A DNA stretch of 64,000 nt from Mesorhizobium loti CJ3sym (GCF_000472785.1 NZ_AXAL01000003.1:248001-312000); one strand, 5' to 3'. Numbered from the stretch's first letter, positions 25,877-36,262 are shown. Numbers and translations: made by a program. The notes: a model not told the origin generated them from the sequence alone.

Positions 25877-26152
25877 CGCCATCGGCTGACCGCGCTGTCC
25901 GCCATGGTCGTCGGGCCCTTGAGCTTCGTCGGCCTGATCGCGCCGCATCTTGCCCGGCTCGCCGGATTTTCCCGCGCACGCGTTCATCTCGCCGGCGCTA
26001 TGCTTCTGGGCGCCCTGCTGATGATCGTCTCGGACTGGCTGTCGCGCATGGCGGCCTTTCCCTACGAACTGCCCGCCGGCCTGTTCGCCTCGCTGCTCGG
26101 CGGGACGTATCTCGGCTACTTGCTGGCCAGGGGCGTGCCGCGCCGAGGCTGA
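25877..26152 (+). pseudogene. 3' remnant of a FecCD/FhuB-type iron-siderophore ABC permease
   Basis: Immediately after the ligase stop, in another frame, about 90 codons read as the C-terminal end of a FecCD-family permease: [36 protein letters not shown] and [17 protein letters not shown]. The preceding transmembrane segments and any start are missing, and no binding-protein or ATPase gene is adjacent. The residual frame is clean up to a natural stop, so the deletion may be fairly recent. It probably reflects loss of an iron-uptake locus at this junction. Confidence 0.78.
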
Positions 26153-26337
26153 CAAAGCTGGTGCTGGGTGTCTCCGAGGCTCGGTTGCGACTCGAAAGCC
26201 GGCGCGAGACTGTGGATCGAATTCTGCAACAACCGGACGGAGACCTTGCCCGTGAGCCAAATCCGTCCGACACCTCATTGCAACAACGGAATCACCCAGC
26301 TCCAGCAGCCGGGCGATCTCATGAATGGAGTTCAACG
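26153..26337. other. spacer before anmK with no gene recognised
   Basis: I see no coding pattern or RNA fold that I can name here. The only feature is an inverted pair CGGACGGA / TCCGTCCG (about 26235 to 26271) that could form a stem. The anmK promoter presumably lies within it. Confidence 0.35.
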
Positions 26338-27453
26338 ATGGAACCAATCTGGGCCGTCGGGCTGATGACCGGCACCGTGCTAGACGGGAATATCGACGTC
26401 GCGCTGATCAAGACCGATGGCGAGCGGATCGAGGATTTCGGCACCTACCGGCTGATGCCTTATCCCCCGTCGATCCGCTCCCTGCTGGAGGAAACGCTGA
26501 AGCAGGCCCGGGCCTGGAATTTTGTCGGACCGGAACCGGCGATCTTCGCTGAGGCCGAGGAAGCGCTGACACGCGCCCAGTCGGCGGCAGTCAGGGAATT
26601 GGTCGAGGGCTATGGCATGACGATGGCCGACATCGGCGTCGTCGGCTTCCACGGCCAGACCGTGCTGCATCGCGCGCCGCAACCCGGACGGATTGGCCAG
26701 ACCCGGCAGCTCGGCGACGGCGAGATGATGCACGCGCTATTGGGCACCAAGGTCGCCTACGACTTCCGCTCCGCCGACGTTCGCGCCGGCGGACAGGGCG
26801 CGCCCCTGGCTGCTGTCTATCACACCGCGCTGATGCGCAGCGCCGGCGCCAGCGGCGAGGTGGCCGTGCTCAATCTCGGCGGCGTCGCCAACATCACCTG
26901 GTGGGACGGAGCCGACAATGTCGTCGCCTTCGACACCGGGCCCGCCAACGCACCGCTCAACGATTTCATCAAGTCCAAGGGGCTCGGCGAAATGGACCGC
27001 GACGGCGCCCTGGGGCGTGCCGGAACCGTTGACGAGGCGCGGCTCGTCAAGCTGTTGCAACATCCCTATCTGACCAAAGCTTACCCTAAATCGCTGGACC
27101 GTTTCGATTTTGGTGCTGCCATGGCGGACGGCCTCAGCACCGAGGACGGTGCGGCTTTGCTCACCGCCTTCACCGCCTCAGCCGTCGGCAAGGCGCTCGA
27201 CCTCTTGCCGCACCGGCCGAAAAAGCTGGTGGTCAGCGGCGGCGGCCGCCACAACCCGACAATGATGGCGATGCTCGCCAGCCGCGCCGGCGTCGAGGTG
27301 GTGCTGGCCGAGAGCCTCGGCTGGAGCGGCGATGCTGTCGAGGCCGAGTGTTTTGCATTCCTCGCGGTTCGCGTGCTGCGCGGCCTACCGATCAGTTTCC
27401 CAAGCACTACGGGTGCGCCGCAGCCGATGCGTGGCGGAAAGCTGGCCGGTTAG
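26338..27453 (+). CDS. anmK: anhydro-N-acetylmuramic acid kinase
   Basis: The protein has 371 residues from the ATG at 26338 ([20 protein letters not shown]), the AnmK N-terminus; upstream in-frame codons have no family similarity. [25 protein letters not shown] and [10 protein letters not shown] are AnmK signatures. The enzyme opens and phosphorylates 1,6-anhydroMurNAc to MurNAc 6-phosphate during peptidoglycan recycling in the cytoplasm. It converges with the GNAT gene with a 4-base overlap. The first motif has [10 protein letters not shown] where many homologues have TGTSMDGID, so a slightly divergent ATP site. Confidence 0.92.
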   Translation: MEPIWAVGLMTGTVLDGNIDVALIKTDGERIEDFGTYRLMPYPPSIRSLLEETLKQARAWNFVGPEPAIFAEAEEALTRAQSAAVRELVEGYGMTMADIGVVGFHGQTVLHRAPQPGRIGQTRQLGDGEMMHALLGTKVAYDFRSADVRAGGQGAPLAAVYHTALMRSAGASGEVAVLNLGGVANITWWDGADNVVAFDTGPANAPLNDFIKSKGLGEMDRDGALGRAGTVDEARLVKLLQHPYLTKAYPKSLDRFDFGAAMADGLSTEDGAALLTAFTASAVGKALDLLPHRPKKLVVSGGGRHNPTMMAMLASRAGVEVVLAESLGWSGDAVEAECFAFLAVRVLRGLPISFPSTTGAPQPMRGGKLAG

Positions 27454-27878
27454 ACCAGCGACAGTTTCTTCTGCAGGAAAATGCGGCTGCGGCCGACCGG
27501 GAAATCGGCCAGCGCGCCGAAGGGCTGATAGCCCTGGCGCTGGTAGACCTTGGCGGCGTTTGGATTGAAGGTGTCGATCCAGGCGTTTTGGCAGCCGCGC
27601 GCCACGGCTTCCTGCTCGGCTGCGTCTAGCATCTTACCGGCCATATGCTGGCCGCGAAACCGCTCATCGACCCATAGCCATTGCACGTAGAGCCAGCCCC
27701 ACGCCGTGTAACCCGAAATCCCGGCAACGACCGCGCCTTCCTCGTCGCGCACGAACACCGCCAGCACCTTTCTTTCGGACGCGCCGACATCGCCGTCGTT
27801 GAACGCCGTCAGTCTTTCGCTGAGAAAGGCGAGGTCTTCCGGCAAGGGGTTTGCCGTTGTTTCGAGTGTCGTGTTCAT
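27450..27878 (-). CDS. GNAT-family N-acetyltransferase
   Basis: The protein has 142 residues. The GNAT core is visible: [22 protein letters not shown], where the R-G-Q-H-M-A-G stretch is the acetyl-CoA pyrophosphate-binding motif A, then [17 protein letters not shown] for motif B. It transfers an acetyl group from acetyl-CoA to a small molecule or protein amine; the substrate is unknown. It ends inside the last codons of anmK on the opposite strand. It is not obviously part of an operon with dctD, which ends 59 bases upstream. Confidence 0.87.
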   Translation of the reverse strand: MNTTLETTANPLPEDLAFLSERLTAFNDGDVGASERKVLAVFVRDEEGAVVAGISGYTAWGWLYVQWLWVDERFRGQHMAGKMLDAAEQEAVARGCQNAWIDTFNPNAAKVYQRQGYQPFGALADFPVGRSRIFLQKKLSLV

Positions 27879-27937
27879 GGGTCTTTTCCGGAATGCTCGG
27901 CTGGATGGGATTGTGGCGTCACGCCCTGACGCAATTT

Positions 27938-29323
27938 CTAGGTCTGCTCTCGAACAGATGGCGGATCGCCGCCATTGCGAAATTCGGATGCGGCAATGCC
28001 GTAGCGCTTGAGCTTGTCGTAAAAAGTCTTGCGCGGCACGCCGAGCGCGTCGATGGCGCCGCGCACGTCTCCGCCATGGTCGCGCAGCGCATCGCGGATG
28101 AGCTGTGCCTCGTAGTGACCCACGCGTTCCGGCAGTGAGGGCGCAGGCTCCAGCGATTGCGGGGAAACCACCTTCGTCTCGTCGTCCGGGCCGAGACCAA
28201 GCGCGACGCGATCGGCGAAATGGGCAAGCTCGCGCACATTGCCTGGCCAGGCATGCGACTGGAGATGATCGCTGACGGCGGCGTTGACCCTCGCAACCGG
28301 CCGGCCGAAACGCTCCGCCGCCTTGCCGAGGAAATGGCCGAACAGCATCGGGATGTCACCGCGCCGCTCACGCAGCGGCGGGATGCGCAGCGTCACCACG
28401 TTGAGTCGGAAGTAGAGATCCTCGCGGAAATCGCGGCGCTGGTCCGACCGGCCAAGATCGACCTTGGTTGCCGCCACGACCCGCAAATCGATGCGCCTGA
28501 TATCATTGGAACCAAGCGGCGTGAGGCTGCGCGTTTCCAGCACCCGCAACAGCTTGACCTGCAGGGCCGGCGGCATGGATTCGATCTCGTCGAGGAACAG
28601 CGTGCCGCCGCTGGAATGTTCGATGCGACCGATCCGCCGTCGTTGCGCGCCGGTGAACGCACCGGCCTCATGGCCGAACAGCTCGCTTTCGATGACGGTC
28701 TCCGGCAAGGCACCGCAATTCAGCGCCACGAAGGGTTTGGCGCGGCGCCGGCCCCATCGGTGCAAGAGGTCGGCTACCACTTCCTTGCCGGTTCCCGTCT
28801 CGCCTTCCACCAGCACGTCGACATCCATGTCGGCGATCTGGCGCAAGGTTTCGCGCAGCCGGTGGATGGCAGGCGCCTCGCCGATCAGCGGCAGACCATC
28901 GGCGGCCAGTGCGGCGGCTTCGCGCAGCCGCCGGTTCTCCATGACCAGCCGGCGCTTCTCGGATGCCCGTTTCAGCGCCTCGACAAGGCGGTCGCCGGCA
29001 TAGGGTTTTGGAATAAAGTCGTAGACGCCGTCCTTGAGCGCGGCCACGGCGAGATCGACATCGCCGTGCCCGGTGACCAGGATCACCGGTATGTCGGGGT
29101 CGATCGCCTTGATGCGATCGAACAGCTGCAGCCCGTTCATGCCCGGCATGCGGATGTCGCTGACGACCACGCCATCGAAGTCCCTGTCGACGACGGCAAG
29201 GGCGGCCTCCGCGGCATCGCGCGCGACCACGGTAAAGCCGGCAAGTTCGAGCAATTGCGTGGTAGCGTGCAAAAGGTCGGCATCGTCATCGACGAGCGCC
29301 ACCCGCCCTGATCCCTGCGTCAT
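27938..29323 (-). CDS. dctD: sigma-54-dependent C4-dicarboxylate response regulator
   Basis: The protein has 461 residues: an N-terminal receiver (about 5-120, with phospho-acceptor Asp in [13 protein letters not shown]), a sigma-54 AAA+ domain (about 145-380, with Walker A GETGTGKE and the sigma-54 contact loop GAFTGA), and a C-terminal Fis-like helix-turn-helix ([17 protein letters not shown]). It overlaps the sensor gene by 4 bases. It activates dctA in response to succinate, fumarate or malate, binding the upstream repeats in the dctB-dctA spacer. Gene order and motifs make the DctD call strong. Confidence 0.92.
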   Translation of the reverse strand: MTQGSGRVALVDDDADLLHATTQLLELAGFTVVARDAAEAALAVVDRDFDGVVVSDIRMPGMNGLQLFDRIKAIDPDIPVILVTGHGDVDLAVAALKDGVYDFIPKPYAGDRLVEALKRASEKRRLVMENRRLREAAALAADGLPLIGEAPAIHRLRETLRQIADMDVDVLVEGETGTGKEVVADLLHRWGRRRAKPFVALNCGALPETVIESELFGHEAGAFTGAQRRRIGRIEHSSGGTLFLDEIESMPPALQVKLLRVLETRSLTPLGSNDIRRIDLRVVAATKVDLGRSDQRRDFREDLYFRLNVVTLRIPPLRERRGDIPMLFGHFLGKAAERFGRPVARVNAAVSDHLQSHAWPGNVRELAHFADRVALGLGPDDETKVVSPQSLEPAPSLPERVGHYEAQLIRDALRDHGGDVRGAIDALGVPRKTFYDKLKRYGIAASEFRNGGDPPSVREQT

Positions 29324-31140
29324 TCAATTCGCCTCAAATCGATGGTGAAGGACGCGCCTTCGGCACTGTCGGGATCGAGCTGCAAGGTGCCGCCCAATTC
29401 CTGGGTGATCTCCTGCGAGATCACCAGCCCGAGGCCGAGCCCCTTCTCCTTGGTGGTCTGGAACGGCATGAACAGATTGCCGGCCGCTTCCTGCCCGAGG
29501 CCGGGGCCATTATCGCGCACCGAGATCAGCACCCGGTCGTCGCGCTCGGCGAGTTCGATCTCGATGCGGGGGGCGGACTGGTCCTTCATGGCATCCAGCG
29601 CGTTCTGCAACAGGTTGACGAGGATCTGCTCCAGCCGGATGCGGCTCGCCATGACCATCGGCGACGCGTTGCCTTGCGGCTTGACGATGGTGACGCCGGA
29701 ATCGCGGATACGGCCGGACAACAGCGACAGCGCGCCGTCGATCGCCTCGCGTACCGGTAGTGGCGAAGCGGCCACGCCCGGGCGGCGGGCAAAGGTGCGC
29801 AAGGTGTTGGTGATGGCGCCGATGCGCTCGGTCATCGAGACGATCGAGGTCAGATTGCCACTCGCCGGTTCGGTCTTGCCGCCTTCGAGAAATCGCCCCG
29901 CATTCTCGGCATAGGTGCGGATCGCGGCGACCGGCTGATTGATCTCATGCGCCACGCCGGCCGCGATCTGGCCGAGGATAGACAGCCGGTTGGCCTGGGC
30001 GAGATCGTCGCGCAATCGGCGGACCTTGGCCTCGGCGCTCTCACGCTCGGCGATTTCGCCAGCAAGTGCTGTGTTGGAGCGTGTCAGCTCCGCCGTTCGC
30101 GTGCTGACGCGGCTTTCGAGTTCAACGTTCATACGCGCCAGCGCTTCCTGCCGCAGCCGGCGTGTACGGCGGCGGCGGGTGAGTACGTAGGCAAGCAGGC
30201 CCGTCAGCAGCAGCCCGAGCAGCGTCGTCAGCCGTGCCGTGTTGGCGGCGGACGAAAGCGTGGCATCCGCAGGCGTCAGCAGCCAAAGACGCCAGCCCGG
30301 GACAGCACCGGGCAGGTCCTGCACCACCTCGACGAACTGGCGCGGTTTTCCCGAGCTGTCGATCGTCGCCAGGCCGTCGCCGGCACCGCGTCGTATCGGC
30401 AAGGGTTCGAAGGCGGCATCGGTCAATTGCAGCTGCTCATGGGCAGCGGCGGCGTCTTCGGCGGAGAGCGGTGCCAGCACATGAAAGCGCCATTCGGGCT
30501 GGCTGGTGGCCAGCACGACGCCGCGTTCGTCGGTGACGAAAACGAGGAAGCCGCTGGAGCGCCAATTGGCTTCGACACCGTCGAGTTCGACCTTCAGCAC
30601 CGCGACGCCCAGCGGCTTGCCGTTATCGTCGACGCGGCTCGAAAGATAGAGGCCCGGCCGGCCGCTGATCGTGCCGAGGCCGTACTGGCTGGCAGCGCCC
30701 TTCGCCATTGCCTCGTTGAAGTAGTGGCGAAAATTGTAGTCGATGCCGACAAAACTCGTCGGCTCACCGGCATTGCTGGCTGATATCGCGATGCCCGCCG
30801 TATCGATGACATAGATGGCGGACGCCGAGGCGTCGCCTGCAATCGCCTTGAGCTTGTCGTTGAGGGCTGCTTCCTGCATCGTTCCGGCCCGGCGCAGCGC
30901 CCCGCGCACAGCATCGTCGCGGGCCAGCACCAATGGGACCAGGCGCTGCTTCTCGATTTCGCCGGTCAGGGTTCCCGCCGCCAGCGGCAGAGCGGCAAGT
31001 GCTGTGTCGCGCAAATCATCGGCCGCCTGGCCGGAGGCGATGCGCCCAGCAATGGCGATGGCGCCAGCCAGGATCGCAAGCGCGATGAGGACGACAAGCC
31101 AGCGGCCATCGCGCAGCCGGCCAACCGCCTCGCGCAGCAA
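29320..31140 (-). CDS. dctB: C4-dicarboxylate sensor histidine kinase
   Basis: The protein has 606 residues. Transmembrane segments lie at about 15-35 and 303-325 and enclose a periplasmic double PAS-like sensor domain ([28 protein letters not shown]). A coiled-coil region precedes the H-box [15 protein letters not shown] and the ATPase boxes [17 protein letters not shown] and GLGLGL. The first usable start codon is a TTG at 31140 without a strong ribosome site; no ATG or GTG is in frame upstream before a stop. With dctD it senses external dicarboxylates, and it is divergent from dctA. Confidence 0.9.
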   Translation of the reverse strand: MLREAVGRLRDGRWLVVLIALAILAGAIAIAGRIASGQAADDLRDTALAALPLAAGTLTGEIEKQRLVPLVLARDDAVRGALRRAGTMQEAALNDKLKAIAGDASASAIYVIDTAGIAISASNAGEPTSFVGIDYNFRHYFNEAMAKGAASQYGLGTISGRPGLYLSSRVDDNGKPLGVAVLKVELDGVEANWRSSGFLVFVTDERGVVLATSQPEWRFHVLAPLSAEDAAAAHEQLQLTDAAFEPLPIRRGAGDGLATIDSSGKPRQFVEVVQDLPGAVPGWRLWLLTPADATLSSAANTARLTTLLGLLLTGLLAYVLTRRRRTRRLRQEALARMNVELESRVSTRTAELTRSNTALAGEIAERESAEAKVRRLRDDLAQANRLSILGQIAAGVAHEINQPVAAIRTYAENAGRFLEGGKTEPASGNLTSIVSMTERIGAITNTLRTFARRPGVAASPLPVREAIDGALSLLSGRIRDSGVTIVKPQGNASPMVMASRIRLEQILVNLLQNALDAMKDQSAPRIEIELAERDDRVLISVRDNGPGLGQEAAGNLFMPFQTTKEKGLGLGLVISQEITQELGGTLQLDPDSAEGASFTIDLRRIE

Positions 31141-31260
31141 GTCACGACCGGACCCGCTATCGGTGCCAGCTTGCGTCGTCTGCCCTCTCCCTTTCTCTGG
31201 CGCAATTCCGGGCGGAAAACCTCCCGAAAGCTCACAGCTAGCGGCCTCGCCGCCACTCTA

Positions 31261-31276
31261 ATGCGAAATTCCGCCC
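31261..31276. promoter_or_regulatory. imperfect second DctD-type upstream site
   Basis: ATGCGAAATTCCGCCC resembles the perfect palindrome 31 bases downstream (GTGCGGA-AA-TCCGCAC), with several substitutions. Paired sites, one strong and one weak, are known upstream of rhizobial dctA. The spacing of about three helical turns favours binding on the same DNA face. Confidence 0.5.
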
Positions 31277-31291
31277 AGGCAAATGTTTCGT

Positions 31292-31307
31292 GTGCGGAAA
31301 TCCGCAC
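31292..31307. promoter_or_regulatory. DctD upstream activating site upstream of dctA
   Basis: GTGCGGA-AA-TCCGCAC is a perfect 7+7 palindrome 64 bases before the sigma-54 promoter, the position expected for an enhancer-bound DctD dimer. The site is directly visible; DctD binding is inferred from orientation and the adjacent regulator gene. Confidence 0.7.
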
Positions 31308-31370
31308 AGGCATTTACCGACGGGCTTCGCAAAAGGGCCGAAATGCGGGGATTCCGGCCCTTCCCCGATC

Positions 31371-31386
31371 TGGCACAGCGCTTGCA
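31371..31386 (+). promoter_or_regulatory. sigma-54 (RpoN) -24/-12 promoter of dctA
   Basis: TGGCAC-N5-TTGCA matches the -24/-12 consensus exactly, with GG and GC eleven bases apart. It lies 90 bases before the dctA start codon and downstream of the DctD-type sites, so transcription should begin near 31398. Together these elements explain dicarboxylate-inducible, RpoN-dependent dctA expression. Confidence 0.88.
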
Positions 31387-31475
31387 AAACTCCTTGCTAG
31401 CGGCGGGCAACCGGAACGCCGCGATGGGAGAAGTCACGCAGGGCGGGTTCCGTCCATCCGGCCAGGGAGAGTTCG

Positions 31476-32804
31476 ATGCAGATCGCAGACCAATCCGGCG
31501 CGCCCGGCGCGCAACGCAAGCCTCTTTATGCCCAACTCTACGTGCAGGTTCTGGTGGCGATCACCGTCGGCATCCTGCTCGGCCATTACTATCCGTCTGT
31601 CGGCGAAAGCATGAGGCCGCTCGGCGACGCCTTCATCAAGCTGGTCAAGATGATCATCGCCCCGGTCATCTTCCTGACGGTCGCGACCGGCATTGCCGGC
31701 ATGAGCGACCTGCAGAAGGTCGGCCGCGTGGCGGGCAAGGCAATGCTTTACTTCCTCACCTTCTCGACGCTGGCGCTGATCATCGGCCTCATCGTCGCCA
31801 ATGTCGTGCAGCCCGGCGCTGGCTTCAACATCGACCCGGCGACGCTCGATGCCTCGACCGTCAACACCTATGCCGCCAAGGCGCATGACCAGTCGGTCAC
31901 CGGCTTCCTGATGAACATCATCCCCGGCACAATCGTCGGCGCCTTCGCCGATGGCGACATATTGCAGGTGCTGTTCTTCTCGGTGCTGTTCGGCATCGCG
32001 CTGGCGCTGGTCGGCGACAGGGGTGCGCCGGTGCTCAACTTCCTGCAGGCGCTGATGGCGCCGATGTTCAAGCTGGTCAGCGTGCTGATGAAGGCAGCCC
32101 CCATCGGCGCTTTCGGCGCCATGGCCTTCACCATCGGCAAATACGGCATCGGCTCGGTCATCAACCTCGCCATGCTGGTCGGCACTTTCTACGTGACGTC
32201 ATTTCTGTTCGTGTTCGTCGTGCTCGGTGCCGTCTGCCGCTACAACGGCTTCTCCATCCTGTCCTTGATCCGCTACATCAAGGAAGAGCTGCTGCTGGTG
32301 CTGGGCACCTCCTCGTCGGAAGCAGCCCTGCCCTCGCTGATGGAGAAGATAGAAAAGGCCGGCGCCAAGCGCTCGGTTGTCGGCCTGGTCATCCCGACCG
32401 GCTATTCCTTCAATCTTGACGGCACCAACATCTACATGACGCTGGCAGCGCTGTTCATCGCGCAGGCGACGAACATCCATCTGTCGATCGGTGACCAGAT
32501 CCTGTTGCTGCTGGTGGCGATGCTCTCGTCCAAGGGTGCTGCTGGCATCACCGGTGCGGGCTTCATCACACTCGCCGCGACGCTTTCGGTCGTGCCTTCA
32601 GTGCCGGTCGCCGGCATGGCGCTGATCCTCGGTGTCGACCGCTTCATGTCGGAATGCCGGGCGCTGACCAACTTCATCGGCAACGCCGTCGCCACGCTGG
32701 TTGTCGCCCGCTGGGAAGGCGAGCTCGACGAGGCGAAGCTGGCGAGAGCCTTGGCTGGAACAGCCGACGACAGCCTGCCGGCGGATGTCGTTCCCGCCGG
32801 GTAA
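31476..32804 (+). CDS. dctA: C4-dicarboxylate:cation symporter
   Basis: The protein has 442 residues with about eight membrane helices and two hairpins of the DAACS (GltPh-like) fold. [21 protein letters not shown], the serine-rich hairpin TSSSEAALP and [14 protein letters not shown] are family signatures; the first is recognised as overlapping segments. It takes up succinate, fumarate and malate at the inner membrane, the carbon supply for symbiotic nitrogen fixation in rhizobia. Regulation by DctBD and RpoN is indicated by the spacer. A strong terminator follows. Confidence 0.94.
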   Translation: MQIADQSGAPGAQRKPLYAQLYVQVLVAITVGILLGHYYPSVGESMRPLGDAFIKLVKMIIAPVIFLTVATGIAGMSDLQKVGRVAGKAMLYFLTFSTLALIIGLIVANVVQPGAGFNIDPATLDASTVNTYAAKAHDQSVTGFLMNIIPGTIVGAFADGDILQVLFFSVLFGIALALVGDRGAPVLNFLQALMAPMFKLVSVLMKAAPIGAFGAMAFTIGKYGIGSVINLAMLVGTFYVTSFLFVFVVLGAVCRYNGFSILSLIRYIKEELLLVLGTSSSEAALPSLMEKIEKAGAKRSVVGLVIPTGYSFNLDGTNIYMTLAALFIAQATNIHLSIGDQILLLLVAMLSSKGAAGITGAGFITLAATLSVVPSVPVAGMALILGVDRFMSECRALTNFIGNAVATLVVARWEGELDEAKLARALAGTADDSLPADVVPAG

Positions 32805-32830
32805 TCCAGGCGATCGCATAGCAATGCAAA

Positions 32831-32864
32831 TGGCCGGAGGCATCGCTGCCTCCGGCCATTTTTT
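32831..32864 (+). terminator. rho-independent terminator after dctA
   Basis: A perfect 12-base stem (TGGCCGGAGGCA / TGCCTCCGGCCA) with a 4-base TCGC loop is followed by six Ts. It sits between dctA and the convergent end of the long sugar operon. Three As precede the stem, so it may also stop transcripts from the minus strand, less efficiently. Confidence 0.92.
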
Positions 32865-32875
32865 ACCTTGACGTG

Positions 32876-33895
32876 TCAGCCATTGAAATCCCTGCGCGCT
32901 TCAGGGAACGTGCTTGGACCGACCGGCATGCGGGCCGCCAGGCTGCCATCGTCGAACAGGACAAGGCTGGCGGCGCCGACCAGCCCGGCATGGCGGCCGA
33001 GCTGAGCCTGGACGACAGGCACGTCGCGATAGGCGCGCATGGCGCGTTGCCGGATGGTCGCCTCGATGACCGGATGCATCAGGTCGAGACCATTGGCGAT
33101 GCCGCCGCCGACGACCAGCACGTCGGGCGAGTAGAGATGCAGCAAATTGGTGAAGCCGACGCCCAGCCAGCGGGCTTCCTCCTCGAGCAGTGCCATGGCG
33201 AGATCGTCCTGCAGCCTTGCGGCCTCGACCACGTGGCGGCCCGTGACCTCGGCATTGGCCGAGAGGCGGCGCAGCGTCGAGCCATCAAAGGCAGATGTCG
33301 CGGCATTGGCACGGCGGCCAAGCGCCGTGCCCGAGGCGATGGCCTCGAAACAGCCGACGACGCCGCAGACGCAGCGCTCACCCTCATTGGTAATGGTCAT
33401 ATGGCCGATCTCGGCGGCGAGGCCACGGCGACCGTGCAGGATGCGGCCGTCGGCAACGACGCCGCCGCCAATGCCGGTCGAGACCGTGACGAAGACCAGC
33501 GAGCGAGCGCCGTGGCCGGCGCCGAAGCGCCATTCGCCAAGGGCTGCCGCATTGGCGTCGTTCTCCAGCCGCACCGGCAGGCCGAGCCGGCGTTCGAGGA
33601 TGTCGGCCAACGGCACGTCCTGCCAGCCGGCCAGCGTTGGCGGCCCGACCGCGATGCCAGCCAGCGGATCGAGCGGCCCCGGCGCGCCGACACCGACGCC
33701 GACAATGGCGAGCCCCGGTGCCTCGGCATGCACGGTCGCGGCCAGCGCCTCGATCTGGCCGATTACCACGTCGGGCCCAGCCTGCGCCTGCGTCGGCACC
33801 GCGGCGAAGGCCAGGATCTTGCCGTCACGGTCGACCAGCGCGGCACGAAGCTCGGTTCCGCCAAGATCGATCGCGAGGGCGACTTCAGTGGTCAT
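32876..33895 (-). CDS. ROK-family sugar kinase
   Basis: The protein has 339 residues. The ATP motif LAIDLGGTELRAALVD, GVGAPGPLD, ENDANAAALGE and STGIGGGVV are ROK kinase signatures. The zinc-binding CVCGVVGCFE is intact, as in active glucokinase and N-acylmannosamine kinases rather than repressors; there is no helix-turn-helix domain. It is the last gene of a 12-gene sugar operon and overlaps the Rpe-like gene by 4 bases. It likely phosphorylates the sugar imported or remodelled by this operon. Confidence 0.88.
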   Translation of the reverse strand: MTTEVALAIDLGGTELRAALVDRDGKILAFAAVPTQAQAGPDVVIGQIEALAATVHAEAPGLAIVGVGVGAPGPLDPLAGIAVGPPTLAGWQDVPLADILERRLGLPVRLENDANAAALGEWRFGAGHGARSLVFVTVSTGIGGGVVADGRILHGRRGLAAEIGHMTITNEGERCVCGVVGCFEAIASGTALGRRANAATSAFDGSTLRRLSANAEVTGRHVVEAARLQDDLAMALLEEEARWLGVGFTNLLHLYSPDVLVVGGGIANGLDLMHPVIEATIRQRAMRAYRDVPVVQAQLGRHAGLVGAASLVLFDDGSLAARMPVGPSTFPEARRDFNG

Positions 33896-34614
33896 GCCGC
33901 AACCTTCAGCCCATGCAGCCAGCCGATGCGGCCGGCCAGATCCTTGTCGCCAAAGGCGAGCGAACCCAGCACCACGGTTTCGGCGCCAGCAGCACGCAGC
34001 AACGGCACGGTCTCGTGGCGGATGCCGCCGTCGGCAGCAAGAACCACGGCCGACTCGCGGCCGGCCTTTCTCAGGATGGCTCGGGTGGCGCCCAGCCTGT
34101 CGCAGGCCTTCTCCGACAGGCTCTGGCCCTTGACGCCGATAGCGGTGCCCAGCAGCGTTACGAAGGCGACCTCGGAGACGAAAGGCGTTACCGCCTCGAC
34201 CGGTGTTTCCAGCCTGAGCACGACACCCGCTTCGGCGCCGAGTTCGCGGGTCAGCCGCACGGCGCGCAATCCCGCTTCACCGTTTTCAGCATGGACGCTG
34301 ATCATGTCGGCGCCTGCCTCGATGAACTGGCGCGTCTGTGCCTCGACGATCGCGTCATCGACCATCAGATGGACGTGGATGGGTTTGGCCGTCAGCCCGG
34401 CGATGCGGGCGACGAGATCGGGAAAGAACAGGAAGGCCGGGGCGAAGTGGCCGTCCGCCACATCGATGTGATGCAGATCGACATACGGTTCAATGCGCTT
34501 CAAGTCGCTCTCGAAATTGGCGAGATCGGCCGACCAGAGCGAGAATTCGGCGATCAAGCGATCGCGCGGCAATGCGGCGATTGCCGCGGGGCCAGACAAA
34601 GTTTTGGAAGTCAT
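33892..34614 (-). CDS. ribulose-phosphate 3-epimerase family protein (AlsE-like)
   Basis: The protein has 240 residues with a TIM-barrel layout: EFSLWSADLANFESDLKRI, VDLHHIDVADGHFAPAF, HVHLMVDD and a terminal ADGGIRHETV followed by VLGS, the metal- and phosphate-binding motifs of the Rpe family. The catalytic Asp and His residues appear kept. As a second, operon-encoded epimerase it more likely acts on an allulose- or pentulose-type phosphate than on housekeeping ribulose 5-phosphate. It overlaps both neighbouring genes by 4 bases. Confidence 0.85.
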   Translation of the reverse strand: MTSKTLSGPAAIAALPRDRLIAEFSLWSADLANFESDLKRIEPYVDLHHIDVADGHFAPAFLFFPDLVARIAGLTAKPIHVHLMVDDAIVEAQTRQFIEAGADMISVHAENGEAGLRAVRLTRELGAEAGVVLRLETPVEAVTPFVSEVAFVTLLGTAIGVKGQSLSEKACDRLGATRAILRKAGRESAVVLAADGGIRHETVPLLRAAGAETVVLGSLAFGDKDLAGRIGWLHGLKVAA

Positions 34615-35444
34615 GGTTGATCCTGGTTGTTGAAATTTCTGTCGAGAAAGCCACCGATGGCGGCGAGGATTTCGGCGAAATGGCGATCCTTGTCGGTGGC
34701 TTTCGGCGTCACCTCGGCGAAGGCTGCATGGGGGATGGTCCCGGCAAGCTCGCGCGCGGTCGCCAAGGGATGGACGAGGTCGATGCCGCTGCCGATGACC
34801 AGCGTGGGTATTGCGAGACCAGTGGCGTCCGCCCGCGTCACGCCGGGCCCGTCATTGGCGATCGCCTGCATCACCTCGGCAAAGACAACCGCGTTGTCAC
34901 GCGCGAAGAAACCGAGCAGCGAGGCGAGATTGTCCGGCGCTTCGCTGCGAAAGCGGGCCGATGTCGCGGAGGAGGCGAAGGCGTCGCGGGCTTCAGCCAG
35001 AGGAAGCCGGCGGATGAGATCCGCCACTTCGACATAAGGGTGCATGTTCTGTGGGGCTGCATCGAAGGCCCAGGCAGGACGCACCAGCACCAGGCCAAGC
35101 ACACGGCCCGGGTGGCGGCTTGCCAGGTTCAGCGCGATCGCCGCTCCCATCGAAATGCCGCCGGCGACGAAGCGGTCGAGCCCAGCCGCATCGGCGGCAG
35201 CCAGCACATCGTCGGCGAACATAGCGATCGAGAACGGACGCGTGCTGCCGGCACCGGAGCCACCTTGCGCGCGGCATTCGACGGTCAGCCGGTGGCGTGA
35301 CGAGCTGTCGGGAAAATTCTGCGCCACCTGGGCGGCATCACCGCCGAGGCCATGCTGAAAGACGATAGGGAGCCTGCCCTGCCCGGTATCGAAGACACGA
35401 AGGGCGGCATCGTCGCGCAGCAGGATCGTCGGCGCAGTGCCCAT
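34611..35444 (-). CDS. alpha/beta hydrolase
   Basis: The protein has 277 residues with the alpha/beta-hydrolase fold: oxyanion region FQHGLGGDA, nucleophile elbow GGISMGAA with the catalytic Ser, and a late acid and His region (HPLATARELAGTIPHAAFAEV). It is coupled by TGATG to the upstream isomerase gene. In this sugar operon it could be a lactonase or an esterase that releases the sugar from an acylated or lactone form. The fold is clear; the substrate is unknown. Confidence 0.82.
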   Translation of the reverse strand: MGTAPTILLRDDAALRVFDTGQGRLPIVFQHGLGGDAAQVAQNFPDSSSRHRLTVECRAQGGSGAGSTRPFSIAMFADDVLAAADAAGLDRFVAGGISMGAAIALNLASRHPGRVLGLVLVRPAWAFDAAPQNMHPYVEVADLIRRLPLAEARDAFASSATSARFRSEAPDNLASLLGFFARDNAVVFAEVMQAIANDGPGVTRADATGLAIPTLVIGSGIDLVHPLATARELAGTIPHAAFAEVTPKATDKDRHFAEILAAIGGFLDRNFNNQDQP

Positions 35445-36262
35445 CAGAGCAATCCCCGCAGGAAAGCGGCGACGCCAGGGGCTTCGTCGGCGGACAACCC
35501 GTGCGTGACGAGCGCGCCGTCGAAGCCCACGGCCTTCAGCCGCGCGACGAAATCCGGGAAATCGACTATGCCTTGTCCAGACGTAGCAAAGCGGCCGTCG
35601 CCATACCGGTCCTTCGCGTGGGCCATGGCGATGTAGCTGGCGGCTTCGTCGATCGCGGCGGCGACGATGGCGCGCGCCTCATCCGGCGTCGCGTGCTCGA
35701 ACAGGTTTGCGGGGTCGAGCACGATCTTGAGACGCTTCGAACCCATGTCGGCGATCAGGCGCGTCGCGTCGCTTGCCGAGGTGACGATGTTGGCTTGCTC
35801 GGGCTCGATACCGAGATCGACGCCGGCCTCCTCGGCCAGCGCCAGCGCCTTCTCCATCTCGACGGTCATGTCTGACCAGGCGGCCGGTGTCGCATTGTCG
35901 GGATGAAATGCCCATTGATCGCCGGCATTGCGTGAGCCGGTGCAGAGCGTGACCAGCGGGATGTCGAGAGCTGCCGCCGTCTCGATGACGATGGCGAGGC
36001 GGCGAAGGCCGTCATCTCGCACCGCCTTGTCGGGATGCGCCATGTTGTAGGTGCCCGACAGAGCGGCGAGCGAAACACCGGACGATCGCGCGGCGGCACG
36101 GATGTCCAGAATGGCCGTATCAGGCACGGCATCCGGCATCGACGGCAGGCCGGCGCAAGCGAGATTGAACTGCGTCGTCTCATAGCCCGCCTGCCGCACG
36201 GCCGTCAGCACGGTGGCCGGCTCAGTGCCCGAAAAAGTCTTGGCGAAGATGCCCAGACGCAT
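35444..36262 (-). CDS. TIM-barrel sugar-phosphate isomerase/epimerase
   Basis: The protein has 272 residues. MRLGIFAKTFSG, VTLCTGSRNAGDQW, GIEPEQANIV and IVLDPANLFEH mark the AP-endonuclease-2-type isomerase family; the Glu of GIEPEQ and the Asp of LDPAN are likely metal ligands. It is one of two such enzymes in the operon and shares little with the other (37350-38171), so they probably catalyse different steps. It overlaps both adjacent genes by one base. Confidence 0.84.
   Translation of the reverse strand: MRLGIFAKTFSGTEPATVLTAVRQAGYETTQFNLACAGLPSMPDAVPDTAILDIRAAARSSGVSLAALSGTYNMAHPDKAVRDDGLRRLAIVIETAAALDIPLVTLCTGSRNAGDQWAFHPDNATPAAWSDMTVEMEKALALAEEAGVDLGIEPEQANIVTSASDATRLIADMGSKRLKIVLDPANLFEHATPDEARAIVAAAIDEAASYIAMAHAKDRYGDGRFATSGQGIVDFPDFVARLKAVGFDGALVTHGLSADEAPGVAAFLRGLL

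Noticed and set aside
26153..26337. Possible RNA gene before anmK, suggested by CGGACGGA / TCCGTCCG
   Set aside because: The pair is separated by a loop of more than 25 bases with no supporting structure or known family pattern.
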